Positions 18,126 to 26,732 are shown, counted from the first letter of the stretch. The stretch is DNA of 64,000 bases from an uncultured Bacteroidales bacterium (GCA_902768125.1 CACXKA010000004.1:181406-245405), one strand, 5' to 3'. Numbers and translations are program-made. Notes: generated from the sequence alone by a model not told the origin.

Positions 18126-19592
18126 CTATTGTTTTGGGATGTTCTTCAATATTTCGAGGGTAAAGTTGTAGAAGCGTTCGACAGAAGGGATGTGGCATGC
18201 CTCGTTGGGCGTGTGGGGACTCACGAGGGTGGGTCCGTAGCTTGCCATGTCCATGTCGGGATAGTTCACGCCGATGATGCCGCACTCCAAGCCGGCATGG
18301 CAGGCGCAGACGACGGGGCTGGTGCCGTACATCTTCTCGTAGATGTCGGACATCATCGCCACGAGCGGACTCTTCGGATTGGGCTGCCAACCGCTGTAGC
18401 CGCCCTCGAGCTTCACTTCCATCCCTGCCATGGAGAAGCAGGCGATGTACTGGTTGCAGAGATACTGCTTCATGCTGTCCTGCGAGGAACGGGCAAGGGT
18501 GATGATCTCGGCGTTGCCGTCGGCAATGTTGATGATGGCGAGGTTGCAGGAGGTCTCCACGAGCTCGGGCATGGAAGGAGTGTAGCGCAACACGCCGTCG
18601 TGGGCAGCAAGGACGGCATTGATGAGGTTCTCCTGAATGTCCTCGGGAATCGCCTTGGCTGGCATCTCCTCCACCTGCGTGGCAGTGAGCTGGAAGCCTT
18701 CCGTCTCGATGTCCTTGTACTCCTCGGCAAAGGTCTGCCTGCACTTCTCCACCATGGCGAGGAACTCCTGCTGCATCGCCTTGGGCACGAGCACCTTTGC
18801 CTCACACTCGCGTGGGATGGCGTTCCTCATGTTGCCGCCATGCCAAGAGCAGAGCCAAGCCATGCCGGTGTTGACCACGGCAAAGAGCAAGCGCGCCATG
18901 AGCTTGTTGGCATTGGCACGACCCAGGGGAATCTGGATGCCAGAGTGACCGCCGAGGAGTCCCTTGAGCACGATGTCGTAGCAGAGCATGCCCTCAGGCT
19001 CCACGTTCATCTCCTGATACTGCATGTGGCAGAGGATGTCCATGCCACCGGCACAACCGATGGTGATTTCGCCTTCCGTCTCGGAATCCATATTCAAGAG
19101 GTACTTTCCCGACAGCTCCCCAGCCTTCAGCCCGAAAGCGCCGTACAGTCCCGTCTCTTCGTCGCGGGTGATGAGCACCTCGATGGGTCCGTGCTCCACG
19201 GCGTCGTCCTCGATGATCGCCATGGCTGCCGCCACGCCCATGCCGTCGTCGGCACCCAGCGTGGTGTCACGTGCAGTGACCCATTCGCCGTCGATGTACA
19301 CATCCAAGGGGTCGGTCTCGAAGTTGTGGGCACAGCCCTTCGTCTTCTGCGGAACCATGTCCATGTGCGCCTGCAACACGGTGACCACACGGTCCTCGTA
19401 GCCTGGGGTGGCACCCTTCTTCATCACCACGTTGCCAGCTTCATCGATGTGAGCCTCAGCGCCGTGCTGCTTGGCGAAGTCCACCAGGAACTGCGCCACC
19501 TGCTCGGTGTGCCCCGACGGACGGGGTATCTGGGTGAGTGCATAGAAATTCTTCCATACAACCTTGGGAGAGAGTTCTTCAATTGGATTCAT
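18126..19592 (-). CDS. pepD: Aminoacyl-histidine dipeptidase (PepD, M20 family)
   Basis: This cytoplasmic dizinc peptidase cleaves Xaa-His and other dipeptides. The protein has 488 residues. Metal-site segments are LQAHMDMVPQ with His76 and Asp78, GADDGMG with Asp115, and the catalytic pair TRDEETG with Glu145-Glu146. A dimerisation domain occupies the middle. The neighbouring merR gene is 4 bp downstream. A 502-codon open frame on the opposite strand is a shadow of this gene. Confidence 0.93.
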   Translation of the reverse strand: MNPIEELSPKVVWKNFYALTQIPRPSGHTEQVAQFLVDFAKQHGAEAHIDEAGNVVMKKGATPGYEDRVVTVLQAHMDMVPQKTKGCAHNFETDPLDVYIDGEWVTARDTTLGADDGMGVAAAMAIIEDDAVEHGPIEVLITRDEETGLYGAFGLKAGELSGKYLLNMDSETEGEITIGCAGGMDILCHMQYQEMNVEPEGMLCYDIVLKGLLGGHSGIQIPLGRANANKLMARLLFAVVNTGMAWLCSWHGGNMRNAIPRECEAKVLVPKAMQQEFLAMVEKCRQTFAEEYKDIETEGFQLTATQVEEMPAKAIPEDIQENLINAVLAAHDGVLRYTPSMPELVETSCNLAIINIADGNAEIITLARSSQDSMKQYLCNQYIACFSMAGMEVKLEGGYSGWQPNPKSPLVAMMSDIYEKMYGTSPVVCACHAGLECGIIGVNYPDMDMASYGPTLVSPHTPNEACHIPSVERFYNFTLEILKNIPKQ

Positions 19593-19613
19593 AGTCTATA
19601 TTATATATAATGT

Positions 19614-20618
19614 TTAAAGAGTCTTCTGAGTGTGAGGAGTGCGGAAACTCAGCGCAACGAGCGAGAAGATGCCCAGAAGCGGCACGAGTGCGGTCTGGAT
19701 GGTGTGGACAATCAGCACGAACGTGACGGCATCGGTGTCTGCCAATCCGTAGAGAATCAGGATGGTCTTCACGGCAAAGTGCCAAGGACCTGCCCCGTTG
19801 GGAGTGGGCACAATGACGGAGATGCTTCCCACGATGAAACTGACGATGGCGACCGTGAAACCGAGGTGGGCAGTGAAGTCGAAGCACTGGAAGGTAATCC
19901 AATAGTGCAGGAAATAACTGACCCATATCGCCAACGTGTAGAACCCGAACAGCCCCTTGTGCTTCACCCCACTCAATGAGAGGATTCCGTCCTTCAGCTT
20001 GTTCGCCATGTCCTTGAGCTTCGCCATGAACGTGAACCGACGCATGAGCAGCCAGAGGAACGCCACCGTAATCACCAGACAGATCGCCGTCACGATATAG
20101 CCCGTCGTGGTGAATCCCCGCAAGATGTCGCCGAGGTTGGTGCCCGTCTGGTCGAAGAACGACGAGAAGATTGTCACCTGCGACAGGATGACCACCAAGG
20201 TGATGAACAGGATGAGCAAGGAGTCTATCACCCGCTCCGTCACCACCGTGCCCAGAGACTTCAGGAACGAAGTGCCGTCATATCTCGCCAAGACCCCGCA
20301 TCGGCTCAACTCGCCGCTTCGGGGAATCACAAGGCTGGACGCGTAAGAGAGGAACACGGCATGGATGCAATCCATCATGCGAGGATGTTCACCCAGTGGC
20401 TCCAGGGTCTGCTTCCACCGAATGCCCCGAAACATCTGTGCCGTCACGCCAAACACCAACGAAAACAACATCCACCCCCAATCCATCTCATGCAGGAGCG
20501 TCTGTTCCATCGCCTTGAAGTCCGTGTCACGATACATCCACCACAGAATGCCACCTCCCAACACGAAGGGCAAGGCAATATTGATAGCCTTTTTTACCGT
20601 TTTGTTGCTGTTCATCAA
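19614..20618 (-). CDS. Lysylphosphatidylglycerol synthase TM region-like / flippase-like membrane protein
   Basis: The protein has 334 residues with about eight hydrophobic segments. The pattern fits the UPF0104/YbhN-type LPG_synthase_TM family: an N-terminal membrane hairpin, then SLVIPRSGELSRCGVLARYDGTSF, which resembles the conserved P-x-R-x-G-E-x-x-R segment. Some relatives carry an added synthase domain; this one does not. Lipid transport is an inference. It is divergent from rsmA; a TAACTTTG box 56 bp upstream is the probable promoter. Confidence 0.8.
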   Translation of the reverse strand: MMNSNKTVKKAINIALPFVLGGGILWWMYRDTDFKAMEQTLLHEMDWGWMLFSLVFGVTAQMFRGIRWKQTLEPLGEHPRMMDCIHAVFLSYASSLVIPRSGELSRCGVLARYDGTSFLKSLGTVVTERVIDSLLILFITLVVILSQVTIFSSFFDQTGTNLGDILRGFTTTGYIVTAICLVITVAFLWLLMRRFTFMAKLKDMANKLKDGILSLSGVKHKGLFGFYTLAIWVSYFLHYWITFQCFDFTAHLGFTVAIVSFIVGSISVIVPTPNGAGPWHFAVKTILILYGLADTDAVTFVLIVHTIQTALVPLLGIFSLVALSFRTPHTQKTL

Positions 20619-20627
20619 GAAAATTTG

Positions 20628-20635
20628 TAACTTTG
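20628..20635 (+). promoter_or_regulatory. Promoter -7 box for rsmA
   Basis: TAACTTTG, an exact TAnnTTTG match, with TTG 20 bp upstream (20605). It lies about 90 bp before the rsmA ATG. Confidence 0.65.
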
Positions 20636-20673
20636 CAGCACAAAGTGTTCCACTCTAAATTCAATTTCAAGGA

Positions 20674-20681
20674 CAAAGTTA
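20674..20681 (-). promoter_or_regulatory. Promoter -7 box for the flippase-like gene
   Basis: TAACTTTG on the minus strand, 56 bp upstream of the start at 20618. The two divergent boxes overlap in their upstream regions. Confidence 0.6.
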
Positions 20682-20725
20682 CAAAATAATTCATAATTCA
20701 TCATCCATCAGCAAGATTTTTTTTC

Positions 20726-21517
20726 ATGGACAGCATAAAACCGAAGAAATTCTTGGGTCAACATTTCCTCACCGACCTCAGTGTAGCACAACGGATTGCA
20801 GACACCGTTGATGCCTGTCCCGACATCCCCGTCCTCGAAGTGGGTCCCGGCATGGGCGTGCTCACCCAATACATCATCCCCAAACAACGCCCCTTCAAAG
20901 TGGTCGAAATCGACTTCGACTCCGTGCCCTACCTCCATGAACATTTCCCCCAACTGGGCGACAACATCATCGAGGGCGATTTCCTGAAGATGGACTTGCA
21001 GACGGTGTTCGACGGAAAGCCCTTCGTGCTCACAGGCAACTATCCCTACAACATCTCCTCCCAGATCTTCTTCAAGATGGTGGAGAACCGCAACCTCATC
21101 CCTTGCTGCACTGGCATGATTCAGAAGGAAGTGGCAGAACGCATGGCGGCATCCCCTGGCGGCAAGACCTACGGCGTGCTGAGCGTGCTCATTCAGGCAT
21201 GGTACGACGTGGAATACCTTTTCACCGTGCATGAGAACGTGTTCAACCCTCCCCCGAAAGTGAAGAGCGCTGTCATTCGCCTCACCCGCAACAATAAACA
21301 GAGCCTCGGCTGTGACGAACAACTGTTTCGCCGCATCGTCAAGACCGTCTTCACCATGCGTCGCAAGATGATGCGCAACGGCATGAAGCAAATACTCGGT
21401 AAGGACTCTCCCATGCTTGCCGACCCTCTCTTCACCAAACGCCCCGAACAGCTCTCCGTGCAGGACTACATCGACCTGACCAACCGAGTGGAGGCAGAAC
21501 TCAACCAACAATCATAA
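20726..21517 (+). CDS. rsmA: 16S rRNA (adenine(1518)-N6/adenine(1519)-N6)-dimethyltransferase
   Basis: KsgA/RsmA dimethylates two adjacent adenines of helix 45 during 30S maturation. The 263-residue protein has the SAM-binding motif VLEVGPGMGVLT (residues 36-47) and the catalytic motif GNYPYNIS, the N-x-P-Y form used by this family. KKFLGQHFL at the N-terminus is characteristic. The gene is monocistronic; it ends at a stem-loop shared with the convergent small gene. Confidence 0.95.
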   Translation: MDSIKPKKFLGQHFLTDLSVAQRIADTVDACPDIPVLEVGPGMGVLTQYIIPKQRPFKVVEIDFDSVPYLHEHFPQLGDNIIEGDFLKMDLQTVFDGKPFVLTGNYPYNISSQIFFKMVENRNLIPCCTGMIQKEVAERMAASPGGKTYGVLSVLIQAWYDVEYLFTVHENVFNPPPKVKSAVIRLTRNNKQSLGCDEQLFRRIVKTVFTMRRKMMRNGMKQILGKDSPMLADPLFTKRPEQLSVQDYIDLTNRVEAELNQQS

Positions 21518-21521
21518 AGAA

Positions 21522-21552
21522 ACAGGCGGGAAGCACATCACTTCTCGCCTGT
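21522..21552. terminator. Bidirectional stem-loop between convergent genes
   Basis: ACAGGCG-G-GAAG pairs with CTTC-T-CGCCTGT around a 7-nt loop. The T-run is weak on both sides, so termination is inferred from position. The minus-strand gene stop (21538) lies inside the loop. Confidence 0.5.
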
Positions 21553-21789
21553 CACTTTGTTCTGCTTGATCAATTCATCCTGTATCAACGCCAGGAAATG
21601 AATTGCACCCGAGTAGTTCCTGTTCTCGTATTGCGTCCGAGCCATGTGCATCAGCGGCCCTATCGCCTGCTCCACATCATTCAGATAGACACCATGTCCC
21701 ATGTCCATCTCCTTCTCAAACGTGTGAGAGGTGAACCAATTCACCAGTTCATTAATCTCTTCTTTCGTGTATGTCGGCTTGTATTTCAT
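21538..21789 (-). CDS. Small conserved hypothetical protein
   Basis: The protein has 83 residues, is soluble and helical, with no Cys. It begins YKPTYTKEEINELVNWF and contains DMGHGVYLNDVEQAIGPLMHMARTQYENR. I do not recognise the family. It is the last gene of a probable surE-lpxB operon, from which it is separated by a 32-bp gap that is almost entirely a TGTCAAC heptamer repeat. Confidence 0.6.
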   Translation of the reverse strand: MKYKPTYTKEEINELVNWFTSHTFEKEMDMGHGVYLNDVEQAIGPLMHMARTQYENRNYSGAIHFLALIQDELIKQNKVTGEK

Positions 21790-21805
21790 ATGATATGATT
21801 TAAAT

Positions 21806-21840
21806 TGTCAACTATCAATTGTCAACTGTCAACTGTCAAC
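21806..21840. repeat. TGTCAAC heptamer repeat over the lpxB stop codon
   Basis: Five units in phase (TGTCAAC, TATCAAT, then TGTCAAC three times). The lpxB stop (21822-21824, minus strand) lies within the third unit, and the last LpxB residues (TVDS) are encoded by repeat sequence. Confidence 0.9.
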
Positions 21841-22940
21841 TCCCTCACCATTCCCTCAGCAGCCCTTCTACTCGCACCAGCACCGCCCAAGATGCGGTTC
21901 ATCTCCTCATAATCGTCCAACATCTGCTGACGGGCACTACCTCCAGGCAGGATGTCGCCCAGACATTGGATGATGTTTTCCCTCGTCATGCGGTCAGCCA
22001 CCAGCTCCTGCACAATCTCCCGATCCACGATGAGATTCACCAGTGAGATGTACTTCACCTTCAGCACCTTGCTCCTCAACCATGAAATGAATTTTCCCAC
22101 CGGCGTGGCATAGCACACCACCTGAGGCACTCGTAGAATGGCTGTTTCCAGCGTGGCTGTACCCGAAGTGACCAACGCCGCCGCCGATTCACTCAACACC
22201 TGATAGGTCTGTCCGAACCGTATCTCCACCTCCATTCCCTTGGGGATATACTTCCAATAATAAGCCTCATCCATGTTCGGCGCACCAGCAATCACCAACT
22301 TGTACCCCTCAAACGTCGCCGCACACTCCAGCATCATCCGCAAATTATCCTTAATCTCTTGCTTTCGGCTTCCTGCCAATATCGCAATCTGCTTACGGAC
22401 CTCCTCCCCTTTCGAAGATGGGGTGGCTTTCCAATTCTCCACCGCATCCACGCAAGGATTGCCCACATAATGCACCTTGTATGCTCTCTCCTCAAACCAT
22501 TTCACCTCGAAAGGCAGAATGGAGAACAACGCATCCACATCCCGCTTGATGTTCTTGATGCGATACTCTTTCCAAGCCCATATCTTCGGGCTGATATAGT
22601 AGAACACCTTGCAGATGCCCTTCTGGTGCACATACTTGGCAATGTCGAGATTGAAGCCTGGATAATCCACCAGTATCACCACATCGGGTTTCCACGCCTC
22701 AATATCCGCCTTGCATTGTCGCATATTCCGCAGAATCTGAGGCAAATGCACCAGCACAGGAATGAAACCCATATAGGCAAGCTCACGGTAATGCTTCACC
22801 AAGACGCCCCCCACGGCAGCCATCTTGTCACCACCGTAGAAGCGGAACTCTGCCTCCACATCCTGCTGTTTCAGTTCCGCCATCAGATTCGAAGCGTGCA
22901 AGTCGCCCGAAGCCTCTCCTGCTATCAAGTAATACTTCAT
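21822..22940 (-). CDS. lpxB: Lipid-A-disaccharide synthase
   Basis: LpxB condenses UDP-2,3-diacylglucosamine with lipid X to form the lipid A disaccharide at the inner membrane. The protein has 372 residues; it starts YYLIAGEASGDLHASNLMAEL, the family signature, and has YISPKIWAWKEYRIK and VTSGTATLETAILRVPQVVCY in the GT19 catalytic region. It is 2 bp downstream of surE, so translation is probably coupled. It is distant from the other lpx genes in this window. Confidence 0.95.
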   Translation of the reverse strand: MKYYLIAGEASGDLHASNLMAELKQQDVEAEFRFYGGDKMAAVGGVLVKHYRELAYMGFIPVLVHLPQILRNMRQCKADIEAWKPDVVILVDYPGFNLDIAKYVHQKGICKVFYYISPKIWAWKEYRIKNIKRDVDALFSILPFEVKWFEERAYKVHYVGNPCVDAVENWKATPSSKGEEVRKQIAILAGSRKQEIKDNLRMMLECAATFEGYKLVIAGAPNMDEAYYWKYIPKGMEVEIRFGQTYQVLSESAAALVTSGTATLETAILRVPQVVCYATPVGKFISWLRSKVLKVKYISLVNLIVDREIVQELVADRMTRENIIQCLGDILPGGSARQQMLDDYEEMNRILGGAGASRRAAEGMVRELTVDS

Positions 22941-22942
22941 TC

Positions 22943-23728
22943 CTATTCCTTAATTCCCAACTGAGCCTTCATCTTCTCCCTGAATCCATACGCCGTCATG
23001 TCCAACTGCAACGGAGTCACCGCCACATAGCCATGCTCAAACGCCCAGGTGTCACTCTCCTCGTCATGCTCATCATGCGGGGCATAGTAGCCTGCAATCC
23101 AATAATACTTTCCCCCTCTCGGATGGTCTCTCTCCTCCCATTCCTCATGCCAGTCACCCAGTCCCATCTTGCAAATCCTCATGCCCTTCAAGGGCTCCAC
23201 ATCTGGCACATTCACATTCAGGCACACCTCCAATGGCAAACCGTCTTCCAGCACCATCTTCACAATCTTCTGCACCGTCTCTTTCATATAACTGAAGTCC
23301 GCATCATCTGCCGTCCTTCCACTCGAAAAGGCTATTGACGGAACATGCTTGATGCACCCTTCCAGCGCAATGGACATCGTGCCCGAATAATGTGCATTCA
23401 CCGCACAGTTGTCACCATGATTGATGCCACCCAGCACCAAGTCGGGATGCCTCGGCAGCAACTTCTCAAACGCCATCTTCGTGCAGTCGTTCGGCGTTCC
23501 CGTACAAGCCCACACCGTCAAACTTCCCCTCGTCTCACTCCCCTCCTCTTGACTAATGAATGTATTCCTCACAGGGCTATGGCTGCTAATACTCATGCTC
23601 GAACCACTCCTTCCCCCATCGGGTGCCACCACAAACACATCGCCAAATTCCCTCGCCATCTCCGCCAACTGCTTGATGCCTTCCGCATCATAGCCATCAT
23701 CATTGCTAATAAATATAAGTTTATCCAT
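22943..23728 (-). CDS. surE: 5'/3'-nucleotidase SurE
   Basis: SurE is a metal-dependent survival-protein phosphatase that acts on nucleoside monophosphates. The protein has 261 residues from MDKLIFISNDDGYDAEG, where Asn9, Asp10 and Asp11 form the metal site, followed by SGSSMSIS and GGINHGDNCAVNAHYSGT. A longer frame exists upstream but runs across the promoter at 23749 and lacks homology, so the start at 23728 is used. Confidence 0.93.
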   Translation of the reverse strand: MDKLIFISNDDGYDAEGIKQLAEMAREFGDVFVVAPDGGRSGSSMSISSHSPVRNTFISQEEGSETRGSLTVWACTGTPNDCTKMAFEKLLPRHPDLVLGGINHGDNCAVNAHYSGTMSIALEGCIKHVPSIAFSSGRTADDADFSYMKETVQKIVKMVLEDGLPLEVCLNVNVPDVEPLKGMRICKMGLGDWHEEWEERDHPRGGKYYWIAGYYAPHDEHDEESDTWAFEHGYVAVTPLQLDMTAYGFREKMKAQLGIKE

Positions 23729-23748
23729 TTTCTTCAGTTTTCTGCCCA

Positions 23749-23756
23749 CAAAGGTA
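23749..23756 (-). promoter_or_regulatory. Promoter -7 box for surE-lpxB
   Basis: TACCTTTG on the minus strand, 20 bp before the chosen surE ATG. It supports the shorter start. Confidence 0.65.
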
Positions 23757-23827
23757 CACATTTCCATCGGCTTTTCTCCTCTAAAAAGAGAAAAATGTTC
23801 TTTCTGAGAAAAAAAAGTCCCAAACCC

Positions 23828-23858
23828 TTTGTCAGTTTCAAGAAAAGCACTACCTTTG
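23828..23858 (+). promoter_or_regulatory. Promoter for tRNA-Gln
   Basis: TTTG at 23828 and TACCTTTG at 23851 are separated by 19 bp, matching the Bacteroidetes two-box consensus. The tRNA begins about 50 bp downstream. Confidence 0.75.
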
Positions 23859-23909
23859 CATCGCAATTCAGGAAAGGGGGTGCTTTTCCAGACATTGCTG
23901 AAAGAAAAT

Positions 23910-23981
23910 TGGGATATGGTGTAATTGGCAACACAACAGATTCTGGTCCTGTTATTCCTGGTTCGAGCCCGGGTATCCCAA
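23910..23981 (+). tRNA. tRNA-Gln (anticodon CTG)
   Basis: A 72-nt cloverleaf: acceptor TGGGATA/TATCCCA pairs fully, T-arm CCTGG-TTCGAGC-CCGGG, anticodon loop TTCTGGT with CTG at the anticodon positions. The anticodon stem ACAGA/CCTGT has one A-C mismatch next to the loop. CCA is not encoded. An intrinsic terminator follows 12 bp later. Confidence 0.9.
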
Positions 23982-23992
23982 CTAGCAGAAAG

Positions 23993-24024
23993 AAGGCTTT
24001 TGAGACATTCAAGAGCCTTTTTTT
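23993..24024 (+). terminator. Rho-independent terminator of tRNA-Gln
   Basis: AAGGCTTTTGA pairs with TCAAGAGCCTT (11 bp, one G-T) around a 5-nt loop, followed by a run of T. Confidence 0.85.
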
Positions 24025-24077
24025 ATATTCCCCTGAAAAAAAATTCACTATTTTTCTTTTTTATTACAGAAAAACCG

Positions 24078-24085
24078 TATATTTG
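24078..24085 (+). promoter_or_regulatory. Promoter -7 box for the 24111 gene
   Basis: TATATTTG matches TAnnTTTG and lies 25 bp before the ATG. Confidence 0.6.
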
Positions 24086-24110
24086 CAACCACTAAAAACC
24101 TATATAGTCC

Positions 24111-24461
24111 ATGAAACTTTTAATAGAAACAGAGAGCGAACAGGCTGCGATTGATTTGACAAACGAGATTCTCGATGACGTCAGCGGAAAGAAAGTGGAA
24201 GATTGGTACCATTGTCTGAGACCCGTCAAAGGTACCGAAAGCTCATGTATCTACCATTATACCGAAAAAGATGTCACCGAAGACAACAAGCGCATCAAGT
24301 TCTATATCCATGAATCTGGTGCAAATGTCTGTTTGAAGCAGATTTGGCGAGAGGGTTACACCCCTGGTCGCCAAACCAAACTGCATCTTACCGCTGCCCT
24401 TATCAATATGATTTATACGCGCTATCCCGAGAAATTCTCTGGCTTCAAAATCCAATGGTAA
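24111..24461 (+). CDS. Small hypothetical protein
   Basis: The protein has 116 residues, is soluble, without signal peptide. Landmarks are MKLLIETESEQAAIDLTNEI and KLHLTAALINMIYTRYPEKFSGFKIQW at the end. I do not recognise it. The following gene begins 4 bp after the stop, so they are likely cotranscribed; the promoter box lies just upstream. Confidence 0.65.
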   Translation: MKLLIETESEQAAIDLTNEILDDVSGKKVEDWYHCLRPVKGTESSCIYHYTEKDVTEDNKRIKFYIHESGANVCLKQIWREGYTPGRQTKLHLTAALINMIYTRYPEKFSGFKIQW

Positions 24462-24465
24462 GGTG

Positions 24466-24921
24466 ATGCAGCCATTGAATTTGCCGACATTTCAGGCAAA
24501 CATCAAGAAGATAGACGGAATGGTGAAGATATTGGATGTTCTTCGCCAAAAGTTTGTGGCACTCACTCCTGAAGAGTGGGTGCGACAACATTTTGTACAT
24601 TTCCTAATGGAGCAGAAAGGGTATCCTCAGACACTCATGGCAAATGAAGTGGCTGTGACGCTGAACGGAATGAGCCGAAGATGCGATACGGTGGTATATC
24701 GGCAAGAAGGAATGAAGCCACGAATGATTGTGGAATATAAGCGTCCTGATGTGGAAATCACACAAAAGGTGTTTGAGCAGATATGCCGATACAACATGGT
24801 GCTGGAAGTGGAATGGCTGGTGGTGAGCAATGGAATACAGCACTATTGTTGCAAGGTGGACATAAAAAATGGAGGGTACGCCTTCGTGGAAGACATACCC
24901 TCGTATGAGGAAATCTTGTAA
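24466..24921 (+). CDS. Standalone HsdR N-terminal-like (PD-(D/E)xK) protein
   Basis: The protein has 151 residues from the ATG (a GTG one codon earlier is possible). WVRQHFVHFLMEQKGYP, then SRRCDTVVY, then PRMIVEYKRPDVEIT give the D-(x)n-E-x-K nuclease-like core seen in the N-terminal domain of type I restriction subunits. In Bacteroidetes this short version occurs alone, without hsdM or hsdS, and no such genes are seen here, so an intact restriction system is not present. Its role is unknown. Confidence 0.8.
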   Translation: MQPLNLPTFQANIKKIDGMVKILDVLRQKFVALTPEEWVRQHFVHFLMEQKGYPQTLMANEVAVTLNGMSRRCDTVVYRQEGMKPRMIVEYKRPDVEITQKVFEQICRYNMVLEVEWLVVSNGIQHYCCKVDIKNGGYAFVEDIPSYEEIL

Positions 24922-24953
24922 GGTTGGGAGCGAATGCATCGCCCACAACAAGC

Positions 24954-25772
24954 TTACTCTTCTTCTTTCTTGCGACGTGAACGACGCTTTGGCTTTTCCT
25001 CCGCTGGGACATCGGTTTTCACGCCTGCCAGTTCGGGGTCAATCAGGATTCGTCCACAGTATTCACATACAATCACCTTCTTGCGCATGCGCACATCAAG
25101 TTGACGCTGTGGTGGAATCTTTGCAAAGCAACCACCGCAGGCATCACGCTGCACATACACGATACCAAGACCGTTACGGCTGTTCTTACGGATACGTTTG
25201 AAACTCTGCAAAAGGCGTGGCTCAATGAGCGTCTCGAGGTTCTTTGCCTTCTCACGAAGTTTCTCCTCGTCAGCCTTTGTTTCAGCCACGATTTCATCAA
25301 GTTCGTTCTTTTTCACCTCAAGGTCTTGCACACGGCCGTCCAATTCTTCCTTACTCTTGGCGAGAACTTCTTCTCTACCCTTCTCCAGAGTTTGTGCCTC
25401 ACGAATACGTTTGTTGCAAAGCTCGACTTCCAGGGTCTGGAACTCGATTTCCTTGTTCAGCAGGTCGTACTCGCGGTTGTTGCGCACGTTGTCCATCTGC
25501 TCCTTGTAGGTAGCAAGCTGCGAGTTTGCCAACTCAATCTTGCCCTTGTGTTCATTGATTTTCGCACGAAGGTCTGCTATTTCAGCCTCCGTCTTGCTAA
25601 TACGTGTCTTCAGTCCCTCGATGGTGTCTTCAAGGTCTTCCACTTCGAGAGGAAGTTCACCACGCAAGGTACGAATGCGGTCAATCTCCGTCAAGATGGT
25701 CTGTAACTGGAAGAGATTTTTCAATCTATCTTCCACAGGCATCTCGGAAGGATTCTCTTTTTTCTTTGCCAT
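24954..25772 (-). CDS. C4-type zinc-ribbon coiled-coil protein
   Basis: The protein has 272 residues. A long coiled coil fills residues 30-200 (heptads rich in E, K, L), followed by C-x-x-C (DACGGCF) and C-x-x-C (CEYCGR), a four-Cys zinc ribbon of the zf-RING_7 / DUF164 type. The C-terminus is basic (KPKRRSRRKKEEE). Nucleic acid or ribosome contact is plausible but not shown. It lies 16 bp downstream of the NIF3 gene in the same orientation, a pairing I recall from other Bacteroidetes. Confidence 0.9.
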   Translation of the reverse strand: MAKKKENPSEMPVEDRLKNLFQLQTILTEIDRIRTLRGELPLEVEDLEDTIEGLKTRISKTEAEIADLRAKINEHKGKIELANSQLATYKEQMDNVRNNREYDLLNKEIEFQTLEVELCNKRIREAQTLEKGREEVLAKSKEELDGRVQDLEVKKNELDEIVAETKADEEKLREKAKNLETLIEPRLLQSFKRIRKNSRNGLGIVYVQRDACGGCFAKIPPQRQLDVRMRKKVIVCEYCGRILIDPELAGVKTDVPAEEKPKRRSRRKKEEE

Positions 25773-25788
25773 TACTTATTAAATATGA

Positions 25789-26592
25789 TTATAAATATGT
25801 GATCGGATTAATATTTGTTTCAGCTTTGCACACATGGAGTGACGGAGCGAACCGAGTGATGATGTCACGCATCAATTCGACGGTGTACTGCTCACTCTCA
25901 TAGTGTCCCACCTCCAACAAGAGGATATCTTTCTCGAAGCCAAAGAAATGATGATAGCCTATTTCGCCCGTAATGAACACGTCTGCGCCCTTCTCTATCG
26001 CCAATGGAATGAGCGATGCGCCAGAACCACCACAAAGTGCCACTCGCTTGATGCTCTTAGGGCTAGCTTCGTTGACACGCAACGACTTCAGACGGAACAC
26101 CTCCTTCACCTGCTCCATGAACTCCTTCTTTGAAACGGCTGCGGGAAGCGTGGCAATGACACCTTCACCAGCCATGAACGTCTTGCCACCAACGGTGTAG
26201 CTTTCACGCTCAGAGAGGAGTTCCACTTTCTGAAGCCCAAGCTTCTCAGCAATCTTGAAGTTCACGCCACCATAAGCCACATCCAGATTGGTGTGGGCTG
26301 CATAAACAGCAATATCATTCTTGATAGCCTTCAGAATGGCACGTTCCACATGCGTCTTTCCTGAAAAAGAACTCACGGGGTGGAACATCAGCGGATGGTG
26401 ACTCACGATGAGGTTGCAACCACGAAGGATAGCCTCATTCACTACTTCTTCAGTCACGTCCAAAGACAACAATACCCCTGTAGCCTCTGCATCCTCTGCT
26501 AATCCAATCTGCAATCCCGCATTATCGTAGCCGTCTTGCAGGGCCAGAGGAGCGAACTCTTCAAGGGCACCTAAGATATCCTTAATTTTCAT
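25789..26592 (-). CDS. NIF3-family dinuclear metal-centre protein
   Basis: The protein has 267 residues from MKIKDILGALEEFAPL; a longer frame from 26631 crosses the promoter and is not used. Metal-site motifs are VSHHPLMF and HTNLDVAYGGVN, with GEIGYHHFF and GHYESEQYTVELM near the end. Members form toroidal hexamers and were once listed as GTP cyclohydrolase type 2-like, but the substrate is uncertain. It is likely cotranscribed with the zinc-ribbon gene. Confidence 0.92.
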   Translation of the reverse strand: MKIKDILGALEEFAPLALQDGYDNAGLQIGLAEDAEATGVLLSLDVTEEVVNEAILRGCNLIVSHHPLMFHPVSSFSGKTHVERAILKAIKNDIAVYAAHTNLDVAYGGVNFKIAEKLGLQKVELLSERESYTVGGKTFMAGEGVIATLPAAVSKKEFMEQVKEVFRLKSLRVNEASPKSIKRVALCGGSGASLIPLAIEKGADVFITGEIGYHHFFGFEKDILLLEVGHYESEQYTVELMRDIITRFAPSLHVCKAETNINPITYL

Positions 26593-26628
26593 GATGTTGG
26601 AAATGTGGGGTTTTACACATTTCGGGTG

Positions 26629-26636
26629 CAAAGGTA
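26629..26636 (-). promoter_or_regulatory. Promoter -7 box for the NIF3 operon
   Basis: TACCTTTG on the minus strand, 36 bp before the chosen NIF3 start. Confidence 0.65.
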
Positions 26637-26699
26637 CGACTTTATTTCGATACTCAATGTTAAAAGAATGTTAAAAGTTTGCATTTTCTTTGGTAATTA

Positions 26700-26732
26700 T
26701 TTGGAAGTTACAATTAAGATGTTCTACCTTTG
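26700..26732 (+). promoter_or_regulatory. Promoter for the ABC/GntR operon
   Basis: TTTG at 26700 and TACCTTTG at 26725 are spaced 21 bp, a full match to the two-box consensus. The first ATG (26823) is about 90 bp downstream, leaving a leader of some 85 nt with no clear structure. Confidence 0.75.

Noticed and set aside
18102-19610. 502-codon open frame on the plus strand
   Set aside because: It is antisense to pepD, which has intact M20 motifs. The frame is open because of C/G-rich third positions.
24466-24921. Type I restriction-modification system
   Set aside because: Only an HsdR-N-like domain is present; no hsdM, hsdS or helicase part is nearby.
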